Below, in pieces: positions 9,050-17,848 of a stretch of DNA of 64,000 nucleotides. Origin of the DNA: Natronosalvus halobius (lineage in GTDB: Archaea > Halobacteriota > Halobacteria > Halobacteriales > Natrialbaceae). The DNA lies in the NCBI RefSeq assembly GCF_024138145.1, contig NZ_CP099997.1, positions 1,674,001 through 1,738,000 of the forward strand, written 5' to 3'. The translations under genes were made by a program, and so were the position numbers. The notes below the pieces were generated by a model, which made no database searches, was not told where the DNA came from, and saw nothing but the letters and a program-made list of their open reading frames with translations. Every line of letters begins with the position of its first letter. Within the stretch, counting starts at the first letter, position 1.

Positions 9050-9376
9050 TTACCGCCTTTCTGCTTGCTTTCCAGTCAGTCTGGACCGGAGCCACAAAAC
9101 GAGTTCAGTTACGACGATGCTGATCGTCACGACCGCCCCGAAGAATAACGCGATTTCACTGTCGAGTACGATGAACGTCACAACGACTCCAGCGGCCACA
9201 GCGACCCCAGCTGCCTTATCTCTCCTCGAGGGTCTACGTTGTAACGTTGTCACGATTGTCCCGGAGAGCGCGCCGAGTGCACCTGGTATCGGAGCGATGG
9301 CTCCTCCGGAAACTATCCATCCGCAACTCGCGAGAAGTGCTGCAATAGCCGCACCCGCAGTAAGTACTTGTTTCAT
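9050..9376 (-). CDS. Small multipass protein, candidate immunity protein
   Basis: A 108-aa hydrophobic protein with about four helices (residues 5-25, 28-46, 56-73, 76-98) and a basic C-terminus RSRLTGKQAERR. It starts 29 bases after the stop of the 242-aa secreted protein gene on the same strand, so the two are probably one transcript. Small multipass proteins directly downstream of secreted toxins often act as immunity proteins; this role is inferred only from position and shape. No family recognised. Confidence 0.55.
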   Translation of the reverse strand: MKQVLTAGAAIAALLASCGWIVSGGAIAPIPGALGALSGTIVTTLQRRPSRRDKAAGVAVAAGVVVTFIVLDSEIALFFGAVVTISIVVTELVLWLRSRLTGKQAERR

Positions 9377-9405
9377 ATCGATAGGAACATCATGCTCTTG
9401 GTGAA

Positions 9406-10134
9406 TTAGGGTAAATTGAATTCTTGTATATGTGTGTGAGGAATGCGTTTCAGGCTTGGAATGTTCCCCACGTTGTCGGTCATACCATCAGTTACGCCAT
9501 GACAGATATTCGAGTAACCAGTGAACCCACGATGACAGTCCCATGCACCCCACGTCATCCGCGTCCCAGACAGGGTTATGTGGTCTAGGATAAGAACGGC
9601 GATTGCGTGACAACCAACAGCACCGACTACGGCTCCTACCGGACCACCGAACTTGAAACCGACGAGCGCACAGATTGCCGCTTCTAATCCACCAGCGGTT
9701 AACTCCTCTATGGTTTCGCCAAATTCAATTGCCAGGTATACCTCTTGATGGAGTTGGTAGCGAATGTTACTACAATTGCCGACCCATTCGTGACCACCGT
9801 CACTTTGTGTGATAATCTTATCGTGACCCTCTGGAGTGATTTCATCTCCGTTGACACCCAGTTTTTGCGGAGTCATCGTATCAAACGTATCTGCGGGCAC
9901 TGTGTCCATGTAAACAGCCCCTGTCTCTTTCTCAATTGTCACGATATAGACGTTGCTGTCGTGTTTGTGCGCAGTAACGAGATATGTATCCGTTTCTCGA
10001 ATAATTTCTCCGTCACGGTTTTCGGCGGACGTAGTCTCGCTCGCTGCTACTGCGTAGGGTAATGTACCGAGTGTTCCGACACCAACACCTGCTTTTCTAA
10101 GCACCTTTTTTCTCTTGATATCATTAAACATCAT
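9406..10134 (-). CDS. Secreted Cys/Gly-rich protein, halocin-like candidate
   Basis: A 242-aa product with a basic N-terminus (KRKKVLRKAG), a hydrophobic segment and AVAASET that looks like a signal cleavage region near residue 30. It is not a strict twin-Arg signal. The middle is acidic and soluble. Residues 148-190 form a Gly/Ala-rich hydrophobic stretch with several GxxxG spacings (GGPVGAVVGAVG), and five Cys lie at 121, 155, 175, 200 and 211. The DNA is clearly more AT-rich than its neighbours, suggesting transfer. The design, a secreted precursor with a hydrophobic glycine-rich Cys-containing C-terminal half, recalls halocins and glycine-zipper bacteriocins. No sequence match to a known halocin was recognised. 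Confidence 0.6.
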   Translation of the reverse strand: MMFNDIKRKKVLRKAGVGVGTLGTLPYAVAASETTSAENRDGEIIRETDTYLVTAHKHDSNVYIVTIEKETGAVYMDTVPADTFDTMTPQKLGVNGDEITPEGHDKIITQSDGGHEWVGNCSNIRYQLHQEVYLAIEFGETIEELTAGGLEAAICALVGFKFGGPVGAVVGAVGCHAIAVLILDHITLSGTRMTWGAWDCHRGFTGYSNICHGVTDGMTDNVGNIPSLKRIPHTHIQEFNLP

Positions 10135-10345
10135 ATAGAACTAATAACTAATAGATTAAAAATCCGTTCATTATGAGTTCTCAACCACTCTGTGACAATT
10201 CGTAACAAATAGTGTGGCTAGAGTCGCTAGCAGGGAGAATTCCACAACGAGAATGGAGAAATCGCTCGAGGGACGGTAAGTCAATACTAACCTCGAGGAA
10301 GAAATTCAGCGATGAGTTGAGATAGATCAGAGAAGAACGTCGGAC

Positions 10346-11227
10346 TTAGAGCAGACCGGTCTTCTGGAGCTTCATCAGGTCCTCGGTGTCGAGCGTCTCG
10401 CCCTCCTTGAACTTCTGATAGATTTCCTCGGCTTCCTCTTTGGCTTCCTCCTTCTTCTTGTCGCGAGCGGACTGGCGCTGTTTCTCCTCTTTCTTGTCCA
10501 TCTCGCGCAGGCGCTTCTGGACGCGGACGAAGTCCTCGTGGTGGCGGTCGGCAGCCTCCTGGGCCTCGACGAAGGACTCGTGCATCTCGTCGGCCTCGTC
10601 GCGGATGTCGTCGGCCTCGCGGTAGGCTTCGATCATCTGGTTGTGGTGCTCCTGGGCCTTGTCAGCCAGCTCGGTCACCTTCTGGTGGTGCTGGGAGGCC
10701 TCGGAACGGACCTCTTCGGCTTCCTCGACGAGTTCCTCGAGGCCGTCGTTGTCATCGAGTTTGCCCTTGCGCTCGGCGTACTCCTCGCGCTTTCCCTCGA
10801 TCTTCTCTATGAGTTCGCGCTCCTCTTCGGTCGAGAGCACCTCGGTCTGCTGTTTGAACTCGAGCTGTTCGATCTCGGACTCGAGCTGCTCGAGGTCCTT
10901 GCCCTCGTCGAGTTCCATGTCGGACTTGAGCGTCTCAACTTTGTCGAAGAGCTTGTTGGCCTCGGCGTTGAGTTCGTTGCGTTTCTCCTTGTGCTCCTGG
11001 ACCTGCTCGTTGAGTTCGTCGCGCTTCTCGCGGTGTTCCTGGGCCTCGTCGACCTTCTCGCGAGTCTTCGCGTTGAGGTCGTCACGCTTTCCGGCGCGCT
11101 CAGAGGCCATCTGGTTCAGGTCGTTTCGTCGGTCCCGGAGCTGGCCGGCCTTTTTAATGAGCTGTCCTTTGGAGTCGTTCTCGAGATTTTCGTCAGTAAG
11201 GTCGATGTTTTTCGATTCGTCTACCAT
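10346..11227 (-). CDS. Archaeal long coiled-coil protein (COG1340-like)
   Basis: A 293-aa protein that is almost entirely charged heptad-repeat coiled coil (repeated EKRDELN/EHKEKRNELN units at residues 50-95, more from 110 to 265), ending in a short conserved tail EIYQKFKEGETLDTEDLMKL. This matches the widespread archaeal COG1340 group, whose role is unknown; a cytoskeletal or RNA-linked role has been suggested only by analogy. It stands alone with gene-free stretches of about 210 and 240 bases on each side. Confidence 0.85.
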   Translation of the reverse strand: MVDESKNIDLTDENLENDSKGQLIKKAGQLRDRRNDLNQMASERAGKRDDLNAKTREKVDEAQEHREKRDELNEQVQEHKEKRNELNAEANKLFDKVETLKSDMELDEGKDLEQLESEIEQLEFKQQTEVLSTEEERELIEKIEGKREEYAERKGKLDDNDGLEELVEEAEEVRSEASQHHQKVTELADKAQEHHNQMIEAYREADDIRDEADEMHESFVEAQEAADRHHEDFVRVQKRLREMDKKEEKQRQSARDKKKEEAKEEAEEIYQKFKEGETLDTEDLMKLQKTGLL

Positions 11228-11464
11228 GTGTAGTTACCTTCGGTGCCATACCCGCACCGGCCGGCGCAATCGCTCGTGACTCGCGAAAACCCAGTGATAA
11301 GATTTCCTGTCATCGATCATCGAGCGATACGCGCCCCGGTGGCGTTCTGGTACCCGATACTACTGGTGCGTACCATTTAAATGTACCGGTCCACCCAACT
11401 GTGAAAATCGTTACCAGGGGGCCCGATACGGTGTGTAATTCACTCGCACGGTCAAACGACGAGC

Positions 11465-13351
11465 TTATAAACCGTACCTGTTTTCGACCGTTCGGCTCGG
11501 CAACTCGAGAGACAGGACGACGGCGTCGGCGTCCGGCGGGACGTCGACGGCTCCGGCCGAGGCACAACCCGTCGCGTTGACGGTCACCGACGTCGCGCCC
11601 GACCGTTCGCCCGCCCGCCAGGAAACCGTCGTCTCGAGCAGTTCGGGACCGTCGTTGACGACGGTCACTCCAATCTCCCCACCGCCGACCGGCGCCGCGT
11701 CGAGCACCGCCTGCACTGGCTCGTAGGCGGACGCGAGCGGCTCGAACGCCGGCTTCGCCTCGCCGTCGACGCTCAGCAAGCCCGTGCCGCCGCCCGGCCC
11801 GCTGTCCCGAAGGCTCGATGCGACGAGCAGGCTGCTCTCGTGGCGACGGAGGGCTTCGGCGACGGTCCGCACAGTTTTGGCCTGCTCCGCGAGGGACTCC
11901 TCGGGGCTCGTCGCTCGTCGCTCGAGCAACGCGGCGTCGACGCCCGTGACGGCTGCCGGATCGACGTCGTCGGTGAGCGACGCGCTTCCGAACGCGCCGA
12001 CGAACCGCCCGAGGGACGGGTATCGGTCGAGGAGCCACTCGACGTCGGTCGCCTCGAGGTAGCGCCAGCCCGGGTAGAGCGTCGTGGCGGTCGCGTCGAG
12101 CCCTGGCGCTCCCGTTAGGGGGACGGTCGCGACGGAGTCGGGAATCGAGTCGGCGACCTCGAGCGCCCCGCGCTGGTCGACGCCGGCGCGCCAGGCCCGC
12201 CAGCGAAATGCCAGGCGGGCCCGCCAGCCGCTCCCGAGCGGGTCCGCGAACGGGTCGACCGGTTCGTTCCGAACGCCGACGAGGCCGAGACTCGGGTGCG
12301 AGCCATAGTACTCGACGAGCGCCTCGGCCAGTTTCGTCGCGCGGTCGACCTCGAACTCAGGGTCGGCCCCGATGATCGGCAGGTCCTGCCAAACGAGCAA
12401 CCCGGCCTCGTCGCAGGCGTCGTAGAACTCGGGACGCGGAACGTGACCTCGCGCGCGTACGAGATTCGCATTGCAGTCGACGGCGCGCTGGACGTCCTGG
12501 AGGGGGTCGCTGCCGGGGAGTCGGGCAACCCCGCGAGCGCGGATCGGCCGGTCGTTGACGAGGAGTTCGTCGTCGGTGCGCTCGACCGTCCGGAGCCCGA
12601 CCGTCCGTTCGGTCGCGTCCTCGCCGAGTTTCGCCCGCACGGTGTATCGGTGCTGATCCCCGTATCCCCGCGGCCACCACAGCGACGGCTCCCGAACCTC
12701 GAGTGTCTTCGAGACCGCGACTCGCTCGCCGGGGTCGCCCTCGACGCGGACGCGGTCCATCGTTCCGCCGCCGCGAAACCCCTCCGGGCGAAGCGAGAGC
12801 GTGATCGAATCGTCGAGCGGGTCCTCGCCGACGTCGACGACGAGCTCGACGTCGATGTACGCGGTCTCTCCCTCGAGTCGAGGCGTCACCGACAGCTCGT
12901 CGATGAACGTCTGCGGGCGCACTTGCACCGCCGCGCCCCACCAGATCCCCGGCAGACCGAGTTCTGGCGGTACCTCGTCAGTATCGTAGACGCCGCCGGC
13001 GGTCCGCGCTGTCGCGAACTCGAGGTGGAGTTCGGTTTCGGATTCCGGCTCGAACTCGAGTCTCGTCGGGACGAAGTACGGTGCCCCAGCGTCGATCTCT
13101 CGATCGATACCGTCGATCCGGACCGACTCGAGGCCCGAGGCGCCGTGGAGGGCGAGCAGCGTTCGGGCGTCGGGCGTCGACCGAGGATCGGCGATCGTCG
13201 TTCGATACGCGAGGCGCTCGTCGGCCGAACGCGCCGTCTTCGCGAACCCGTCCGGTCGACCGGGGACCGAAACGGGGGTCCATCGATCGACGGTCGGTGG
13301 CCCGCCCTCCGAACGCGATTCGACGACGCCAGCCATCCACTTGCCAGCCAT
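11465..13351 (-). CDS. Glycoside hydrolase family 2-like protein, catalytic nucleophile missing
   Basis: A 628-aa protein with the GH2 layout: N-terminal jelly-roll (residues 20-150), Ig-like domain (150-255, with EPSLWWPRGYGDQHRYTV) and a TIM barrel (GVARLPGSDPL, ARGHVPRPEFYDACDEAG, VWQDLPI). The acid/base position is present as VRNEP (Glu 363). The expected nucleophile segment, SEFG-like in beta-mannosidases, reads VGAFGSAS near residue 454, with Ala where Glu is expected. A C-terminal beta domain follows. Beta-mannosidase or beta-galactosidase-like binding is plausible, but hydrolysis is doubtful. It has no signal peptide and is divergent from the phosphoribosyltransferase gene. ATG 13351 is chosen; a GTG two codons earlier is possible. 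Confidence 0.8.
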   Translation of the reverse strand: MAGKWMAGVVESRSEGGPPTVDRWTPVSVPGRPDGFAKTARSADERLAYRTTIADPRSTPDARTLLALHGASGLESVRIDGIDREIDAGAPYFVPTRLEFEPESETELHLEFATARTAGGVYDTDEVPPELGLPGIWWGAAVQVRPQTFIDELSVTPRLEGETAYIDVELVVDVGEDPLDDSITLSLRPEGFRGGGTMDRVRVEGDPGERVAVSKTLEVREPSLWWPRGYGDQHRYTVRAKLGEDATERTVGLRTVERTDDELLVNDRPIRARGVARLPGSDPLQDVQRAVDCNANLVRARGHVPRPEFYDACDEAGLLVWQDLPIIGADPEFEVDRATKLAEALVEYYGSHPSLGLVGVRNEPVDPFADPLGSGWRARLAFRWRAWRAGVDQRGALEVADSIPDSVATVPLTGAPGLDATATTLYPGWRYLEATDVEWLLDRYPSLGRFVGAFGSASLTDDVDPAAVTGVDAALLERRATSPEESLAEQAKTVRTVAEALRRHESSLLVASSLRDSGPGGGTGLLSVDGEAKPAFEPLASAYEPVQAVLDAAPVGGGEIGVTVVNDGPELLETTVSWRAGERSGATSVTVNATGCASAGAVDVPPDADAVVLSLELPSRTVENRYGL

Positions 13352-13517
13352 TACCACTGTTCACTGAACGGGGACCAAATAGGTGTTGCGACGGTTCGGA
13401 CCGGTCGAGGTCGCTGTACTTCGTCGCTCACCCCGAGGACTCGAGCAAACGCACGAATCGGATTCAGCCGACTTAAGAGGGATGGCGTCATCGACTCGAG
13501 GTAGGTGGCCACACGCA

Positions 13518-14213
13518 ATGTCCGATCTACCGGACGACTTCAAGTGCACGATCACGAACTGGGAGTACATCTACAGCCTCTGTCGGGACGTCAGCGACGA
13601 CGTTCGCCGCGACGCGTTCGAGCCGGACGTCATCGTCGCGCTGGCTCGGGGGGGCTGGTTCGCGGGTCGATGTATCTGTGACTTTCTCGGACTCGACGAC
13701 CTGACGAGCCTGAAGATGGAACACTACGTCGGCACCGCCGAGAAGTCCGGCGAACCGACCATCCGGTACCCGATGCCCGAAGGGAGCGTCGAGGACAAGG
13801 ATGTCCTCATCATCGACGACATCGCCGACACCGGCGGCTCGATCAGGCGTGCCCAGGAGTACGTCGAGGATCGTGGCGCCGGCGAGGTCCGAACGGCGAC
13901 CCTCCAACTGCTCCAGACCAGCGAGTTCGACCCCGACTACGTCGGCGAGCGACTCGAGGAGTGGGCCTGGGTCGTCTACCCGTGGAACTTCATCGAAGAC
14001 ATGGTCGACCTCATCTCGGGCGTTATGGAGAAGGCCGACCAGGAGTCGTTCACGAAGGCGGACGTCCGTCACTATCTCAAGGAGTTCCACGACGTCGACC
14101 GCATCGGTATGGAGATCGCCCAGCCCAACCGGTTGACCGAGGTGCTGACCGAGATGGAACGCCGGGAGGTCCTCGAGATGACGGCGCCAGGCGAGTGGGC
14201 GCTGGCGGAGTAG
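13518..14213 (+). CDS. Phosphoribosyltransferase with C-terminal winged-helix-like domain
   Basis: A 231-aa type I PRTase-like protein. The PRPP-binding loop is VLIIDDIADTGGS (about residues 96-108), preceded by IVALARGGWFAGR. After the PRTase domain (to about residue 170) comes a helical region, SFTKADVRHYLKEFHDVDRI then LTEMERREVLEMT, that looks like a small winged helix. Homologues belong to the COG2236 group of purine PRTase-like proteins; enzyme substrate or regulatory role cannot be decided here. ATG 13518 is favoured by similarity to the family start; an in-frame ATG lies 12 codons upstream. A TATA-like acttaagag sits around 13468-13477. Confidence 0.82.
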   Translation: MSDLPDDFKCTITNWEYIYSLCRDVSDDVRRDAFEPDVIVALARGGWFAGRCICDFLGLDDLTSLKMEHYVGTAEKSGEPTIRYPMPEGSVEDKDVLIIDDIADTGGSIRRAQEYVEDRGAGEVRTATLQLLQTSEFDPDYVGERLEEWAWVVYPWNFIEDMVDLISGVMEKADQESFTKADVRHYLKEFHDVDRIGMEIAQPNRLTEVLTEMERREVLEMTAPGEWALAE

Positions 14214-14317
14214 CGTCTCGAGACTGACACCGTCGACGCGCTCGGTGCCGATTTTCGGTCTGGAACGCTCGAGGAGGCAGTCGACGCCTCACTCGAGGCA
14301 TTCACTCGTTCATTTGT

Positions 14318-15916
14318 TCAATCGTCGACCGAAGACGCCGTCGTCGAGTCGCGACCCGAGCGCTCAGTTTCGCCCTCGTCCTCAACGATCGACCCCTTCC
14401 AGGTGCCGCGGGTGAAGTAGGCGATGGCAGCGAGCGCGCCGACGACGTCGCCGGCGACGACCCCGATCCAGATCCCCGTCGTTCCCCAGCCAGCGACGAA
14501 GATGAGGTAGTAAGCCACCGGAACCCGGGCGATCCAGAGGGTAACGACGGAGAAGACGAGCGCCGTCTTGGTGTTCCCGGCCCCGCGGAACGCACCGAGG
14601 AGGACCTGCAAGACGCCCATGAAGACGAACATCGAGGCGGCGATTCTGAGGTACGTGCTGCCGTGGGCGATCGTCTCGGCCGCCCCCTCCTCCCCGGACG
14701 TCATGAACACGCCGACGATCGGTTCCGGGGCGACGAACGCGATCGCTCCCGCCCCGAGCATAATCGCCGCGACGACGCCGGAGGCGATCCAGGTCGCACG
14801 GCCGGCGCGGTCGGGCTTCCCGGCTCCGAGGTTCTGGCCGACGATCGTGTCCGTCGCTTGCCCCATCCCCATCGCGGGGAGGAAAGCGAGGGAAATGAGT
14901 CGATTTCCGAGGCCGTAGGCCGCGACGACGGCCATGGGGAACGTCGCCACCATTGCGGTCATCGCGATCATTGCGAGCGAACTCATCGACTGCTCGAGTG
15001 CCGTGGGAACGCCCAGTCGCGTGATCTTCGAGACGTACTCGCGCCGCGGCCACAGGTGGCCGGCCTCGATCTTTGGACCGACGTCCGTCCCGAACAGGAC
15101 GTAGAGTCCGATGGCGGTCGCCACGGCTCTCGAAAAGACCGTCGCGACGGCCGCCCCCTCGATCTCGAGGGTGGGAAACGGCCCGACGCCGAAGATGAGC
15201 AGCGGGTCGAGCACGAGGTTAATGACGACGCTGACGGCCATCACGCGCATCGGCGCTCGCGTGTTCCCGTAGCCGCGCATGAGCGAGGTGAAGATGAAGA
15301 AGCCGAACAGGAACGGCGACCCGAGGAAGAAGATGCGCATGTAGTCGGCTGCCAGGGGGATCACGACGGCCTTCGTCTCCGGATCCGCCGGGAGCAGGGC
15401 AAGCATCGGATCGGTCACGAAATAGCCGAGCACGCCGAGCACGATCGCGACGATCGAGATGAACGAGAGCGTCTGTCCGGCGATCAGTCCGCCCTTGCCG
15501 CTCCCGGCGCCCGTGTGCTGGGCGATGAGGATCGCCCCCGCCGCGGTGAAGCCGCCGCCAATCGAGATCAGGAAGAAGATCAGCGGAAAGGCCAGGCTCA
15601 GTGCGCCGACTGATTCGGGCGACAGCGCGCCCAGCCAGAAGGTGTCGCCGATGTTGTAGGCGACCTGCAGCAACTGGATGACCATGAGCGGCCACGCGAG
15701 CCGAAACATGGGTCGAAGGAGCGGGCCGTCGGTGAGCCCACTACCGGTCGTCGTGGTCGTCGCGGTCGTTGTGGTCGTTCCCGGGGAGTCGGTATCGGTC
15801 GTCTCGCTCTCGCTCGTACTCGAGTTCGCGTTCGCGTTCGTACTCGCGTTCACGCTCGCGTCCGTACCCGCCGTCTCCTCGAGGGGCTCGGTGCCGGAAT
15901 CGTCCTCGAGAGGCAT
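14318..15916 (-). CDS. MATE family efflux transporter
   Basis: A 532-aa multidrug and toxic compound extrusion family protein. After a 60-residue low-complexity Asn/Ser/Thr/Asp N-terminus come 12 helices with family segments LAWPLMVIQLLQVAYNIGDT, FWLGALSPESVGAL, MRGYGNTRAPM and GMGQATDTIVGQNLGAG, the last being the start of the second half. MATE proteins export cationic compounds using Na+ or H+. The unusual N-terminal tail is encoded by near-repetitive sequence around 15770-15880 and is probably disordered. Confidence 0.93.
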   Translation of the reverse strand: MPLEDDSGTEPLEETAGTDASVNASTNANANSSTSESETTDTDSPGTTTTTATTTTTGSGLTDGPLLRPMFRLAWPLMVIQLLQVAYNIGDTFWLGALSPESVGALSLAFPLIFFLISIGGGFTAAGAILIAQHTGAGSGKGGLIAGQTLSFISIVAIVLGVLGYFVTDPMLALLPADPETKAVVIPLAADYMRIFFLGSPFLFGFFIFTSLMRGYGNTRAPMRVMAVSVVINLVLDPLLIFGVGPFPTLEIEGAAVATVFSRAVATAIGLYVLFGTDVGPKIEAGHLWPRREYVSKITRLGVPTALEQSMSSLAMIAMTAMVATFPMAVVAAYGLGNRLISLAFLPAMGMGQATDTIVGQNLGAGKPDRAGRATWIASGVVAAIMLGAGAIAFVAPEPIVGVFMTSGEEGAAETIAHGSTYLRIAASMFVFMGVLQVLLGAFRGAGNTKTALVFSVVTLWIARVPVAYYLIFVAGWGTTGIWIGVVAGDVVGALAAIAYFTRGTWKGSIVEDEGETERSGRDSTTASSVDD

Positions 15917-16049
15917 TACGAATCGAAATAGTTCTCAGGATACTTGAACTCTCGTACGACGTGATAGCGTGTCACATCTCCGCTCGGGGTGTACCCGAGG
16001 GGTGGCCCGATTCCACACCGTTTAGGAACCTCCCCGTCGACGTCAGGGT

Positions 16050-16904
16050 ATGACCATCGGCGTCATCGGCGGAAGCGGTATCTACGAAGCACTGCCACTC
16101 GAGAACGTCTCTACGGAGTCGGCAACGACGCCCTACGGCGAGCCGAGTGACGGCCTGACGATCGGCGAACTCGCCGGGCAGGAGGTCGTCTTCCTCCCGC
16201 GTCACGGCGAGGATCACCAGCACACCCCCACCGAAGCGAGTTACCGGGCGAACATCTACGCGCTCAAGGACGCGGGTGTCGACCGCGTCATCTCGACGAA
16301 CGCTGTCGGCAGCCTGCGCGAGGACCTGCCGCCACAGTCGCTCGTGATCCCGGATCAGATCTTCGACCGAACGAAACACCGGACGCCGACGTTCTTCGGC
16401 GACGGGATGGTCGTCCACATGGGCTTCGCCGATCCGTACTGTCCGGCGATGGTCGATCACCTCGCGACCGCCGCCGAGGAAGCGGCCGAGACCACCGTCC
16501 AGGAGGGCGGCACCTACGTCTGCATCGAGGGGCCCCAGTACTCGACCAGAGCCGAGAGCGAGTTCTACCGTGACCAGGGCTGGGACGTCGTCGGCATGAC
16601 CACCATCCCGGAGGCCAAACTCGCTCGCGAGGCCGAGATGAGTTACGCGACGGTGACGGGAATCACCGACTACGACGTCTGGAAGCAAGACAACGAGGTT
16701 ACCCTCGAGGAGGTGCTCGAGAACGCGGCGGCCAACCAGGAGTCGATCAACGCGGTGATCGAGCAGGCGGTTCGGACGATGCCCGAGGACTTCGAGAGCG
16801 AGGCCTGGTCGGCGCTCGAGGGCACGATTAACACGCCCGTCGAATCCATTCCCGAAGAGACCCGCGAGCGCGTCGAGTTGCTGGCGGGTGAGTACCTCGA
16901 GTAA
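16050..16904 (+). CDS. mtnP: S-methyl-5'-thioadenosine phosphorylase
   Basis: A 284-aa nucleoside phosphorylase of the MTAP/PNP-2 family that splits 5'-methylthioadenosine to adenine and 5-methylthioribose-1-phosphate in methionine salvage. Motifs include the phosphate loop GVIGGSGIYE, FLPRHGEDHQHTP, the block STNAVGSLRED and the substrate region MTTIPEAKLAREAEM with GITDYDVW. The length is normal. It stands between the MATE gene (divergent) and a convergent membrane protein gene. Confidence 0.95.
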   Translation: MTIGVIGGSGIYEALPLENVSTESATTPYGEPSDGLTIGELAGQEVVFLPRHGEDHQHTPTEASYRANIYALKDAGVDRVISTNAVGSLREDLPPQSLVIPDQIFDRTKHRTPTFFGDGMVVHMGFADPYCPAMVDHLATAAEEAAETTVQEGGTYVCIEGPQYSTRAESEFYRDQGWDVVGMTTIPEAKLAREAEMSYATVTGITDYDVWKQDNEVTLEEVLENAAANQESINAVIEQAVRTMPEDFESEAWSALEGTINTPVESIPEETRERVELLAGEYLE

Positions 16905-16922
16905 TCGGTCTCACTGCGCACG

Positions 16923-17477
16923 TCAGTCGTCGAATTCTCGAGATAGCTCGCCTTTTCCGCTCCCTTCGTCCCGAGAACTCGACTCGAGGGCGCGCTCGAG
17001 TTCGCGCTTCGCGCTGGTGTCGTTGGTCTGGACGCGCCCGACCTCCGACCCCTGATCGACGCCTGGACCGCCACCTGGACGGGCACACTCGAGGCAGTAG
17101 TCGTTGATGCCCCACTCGAGGGTGTGCAGCGGGACGCCGAAGAGAACGAACTGGCGGGTGTACCGCCGTCGAAGGCCCTGTCGGCAGGTAGTACCACAGC
17201 CGGCACAGTGCTTTCGGGGGCCGTCGAAGGTGTCCTCGTCGACGCGGTGTTCGACGCCGAAGGTGTGTGCTGGATAGAGGGGAATCCCGCGGGATATCCA
17301 GAGGACGAAGAGACCGAGGAGGAGGTTTGCCCAGCTGAGGGCGAATGCCCACTCGGCCCCGAAGACGATGGGTGGCCAGACGAACAGGAAGATGAGCGCC
17401 ACGACCGGGAAGATCTTTCGGAGGAGGGCGAACGCGCCGAGGCGGGCACGATAGAGTACGTCGTCGGGTCGCGACAT
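16923..17477 (-). CDS. Two-helix membrane protein with zinc-finger-like Cys clusters
   Basis: A 184-aa protein from ATG 17477 (MSRPDDVLYRAR). Two hydrophobic segments at about residues 18-58 are followed by a cytosolic part with HCAGCGTTCRQG and YCLECARP, two Cys pairs that could bind one zinc, and an acidic/basic disordered tail. No family recognised. It is the last gene of the minus-strand run that begins with the smc region. A longer start at 17546 would add 23 polar residues ahead of the helices. Confidence 0.7.
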   Translation of the reverse strand: MSRPDDVLYRARLGAFALLRKIFPVVALIFLFVWPPIVFGAEWAFALSWANLLLGLFVLWISRGIPLYPAHTFGVEHRVDEDTFDGPRKHCAGCGTTCRQGLRRRYTRQFVLFGVPLHTLEWGINDYCLECARPGGGPGVDQGSEVGRVQTNDTSAKRELERALESSSRDEGSGKGELSREFDD

Positions 17478-17559
17478 CTGTTTATTTGTTTTCTCGTGGC
17501 TCCCTAAACCATTGCGATCGAACTCGATTCGTAGATCATCGCTCACAGAATCCCTGCCG

Positions 17560-17766
17560 TCAGTGGCGCCGCGGGTCGTCGCTCACGCCCCAGAGCACCC
17601 GGTAGGCGACGTAGCCGACCAGCAGGGCGAACGCGAACATCGCGACGGTCTCGGTGAACCAGACGATCGCGTAGAGCGCTCGCGTGAGCGTCCGCACGAG
17701 GACGTACCCGCCGTAGAGGGCGACGACCACGACCAGTCCGCCGAGGGCTGCCTGCACGCGTTCCAT
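17560..17766 (-). CDS. Small two-helix membrane protein (68 aa)
   Basis: Starting at ATG 17766 (MERVQAALGGLVVVV), the product has two hydrophobic helices (about residues 8-24 and 34-56) and a short polar tail SDDPRRH. It follows scpA by about 80 bases on the same strand. Small haloarchaeal proteins of this kind are common; the function is unknown. Confidence 0.65.
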   Translation of the reverse strand: MERVQAALGGLVVVVALYGGYVLVRTLTRALYAIVWFTETVAMFAFALLVGYVAYRVLWGVSDDPRRH

Positions 17767-17848
17767 ACGCTCAGTGTGGGCGGCCACTACAAAAATTGGG
17801 ACGTCAGCGCGACTCGAGCGGTACGACGTGCCACGTATCGCGCGTCGG

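Noticed and set aside
12296-13504. 402-codon open frame opposite the GH2-like gene
   Set aside because: No motifs, antisense to a gene with recognisable GH2 domains.
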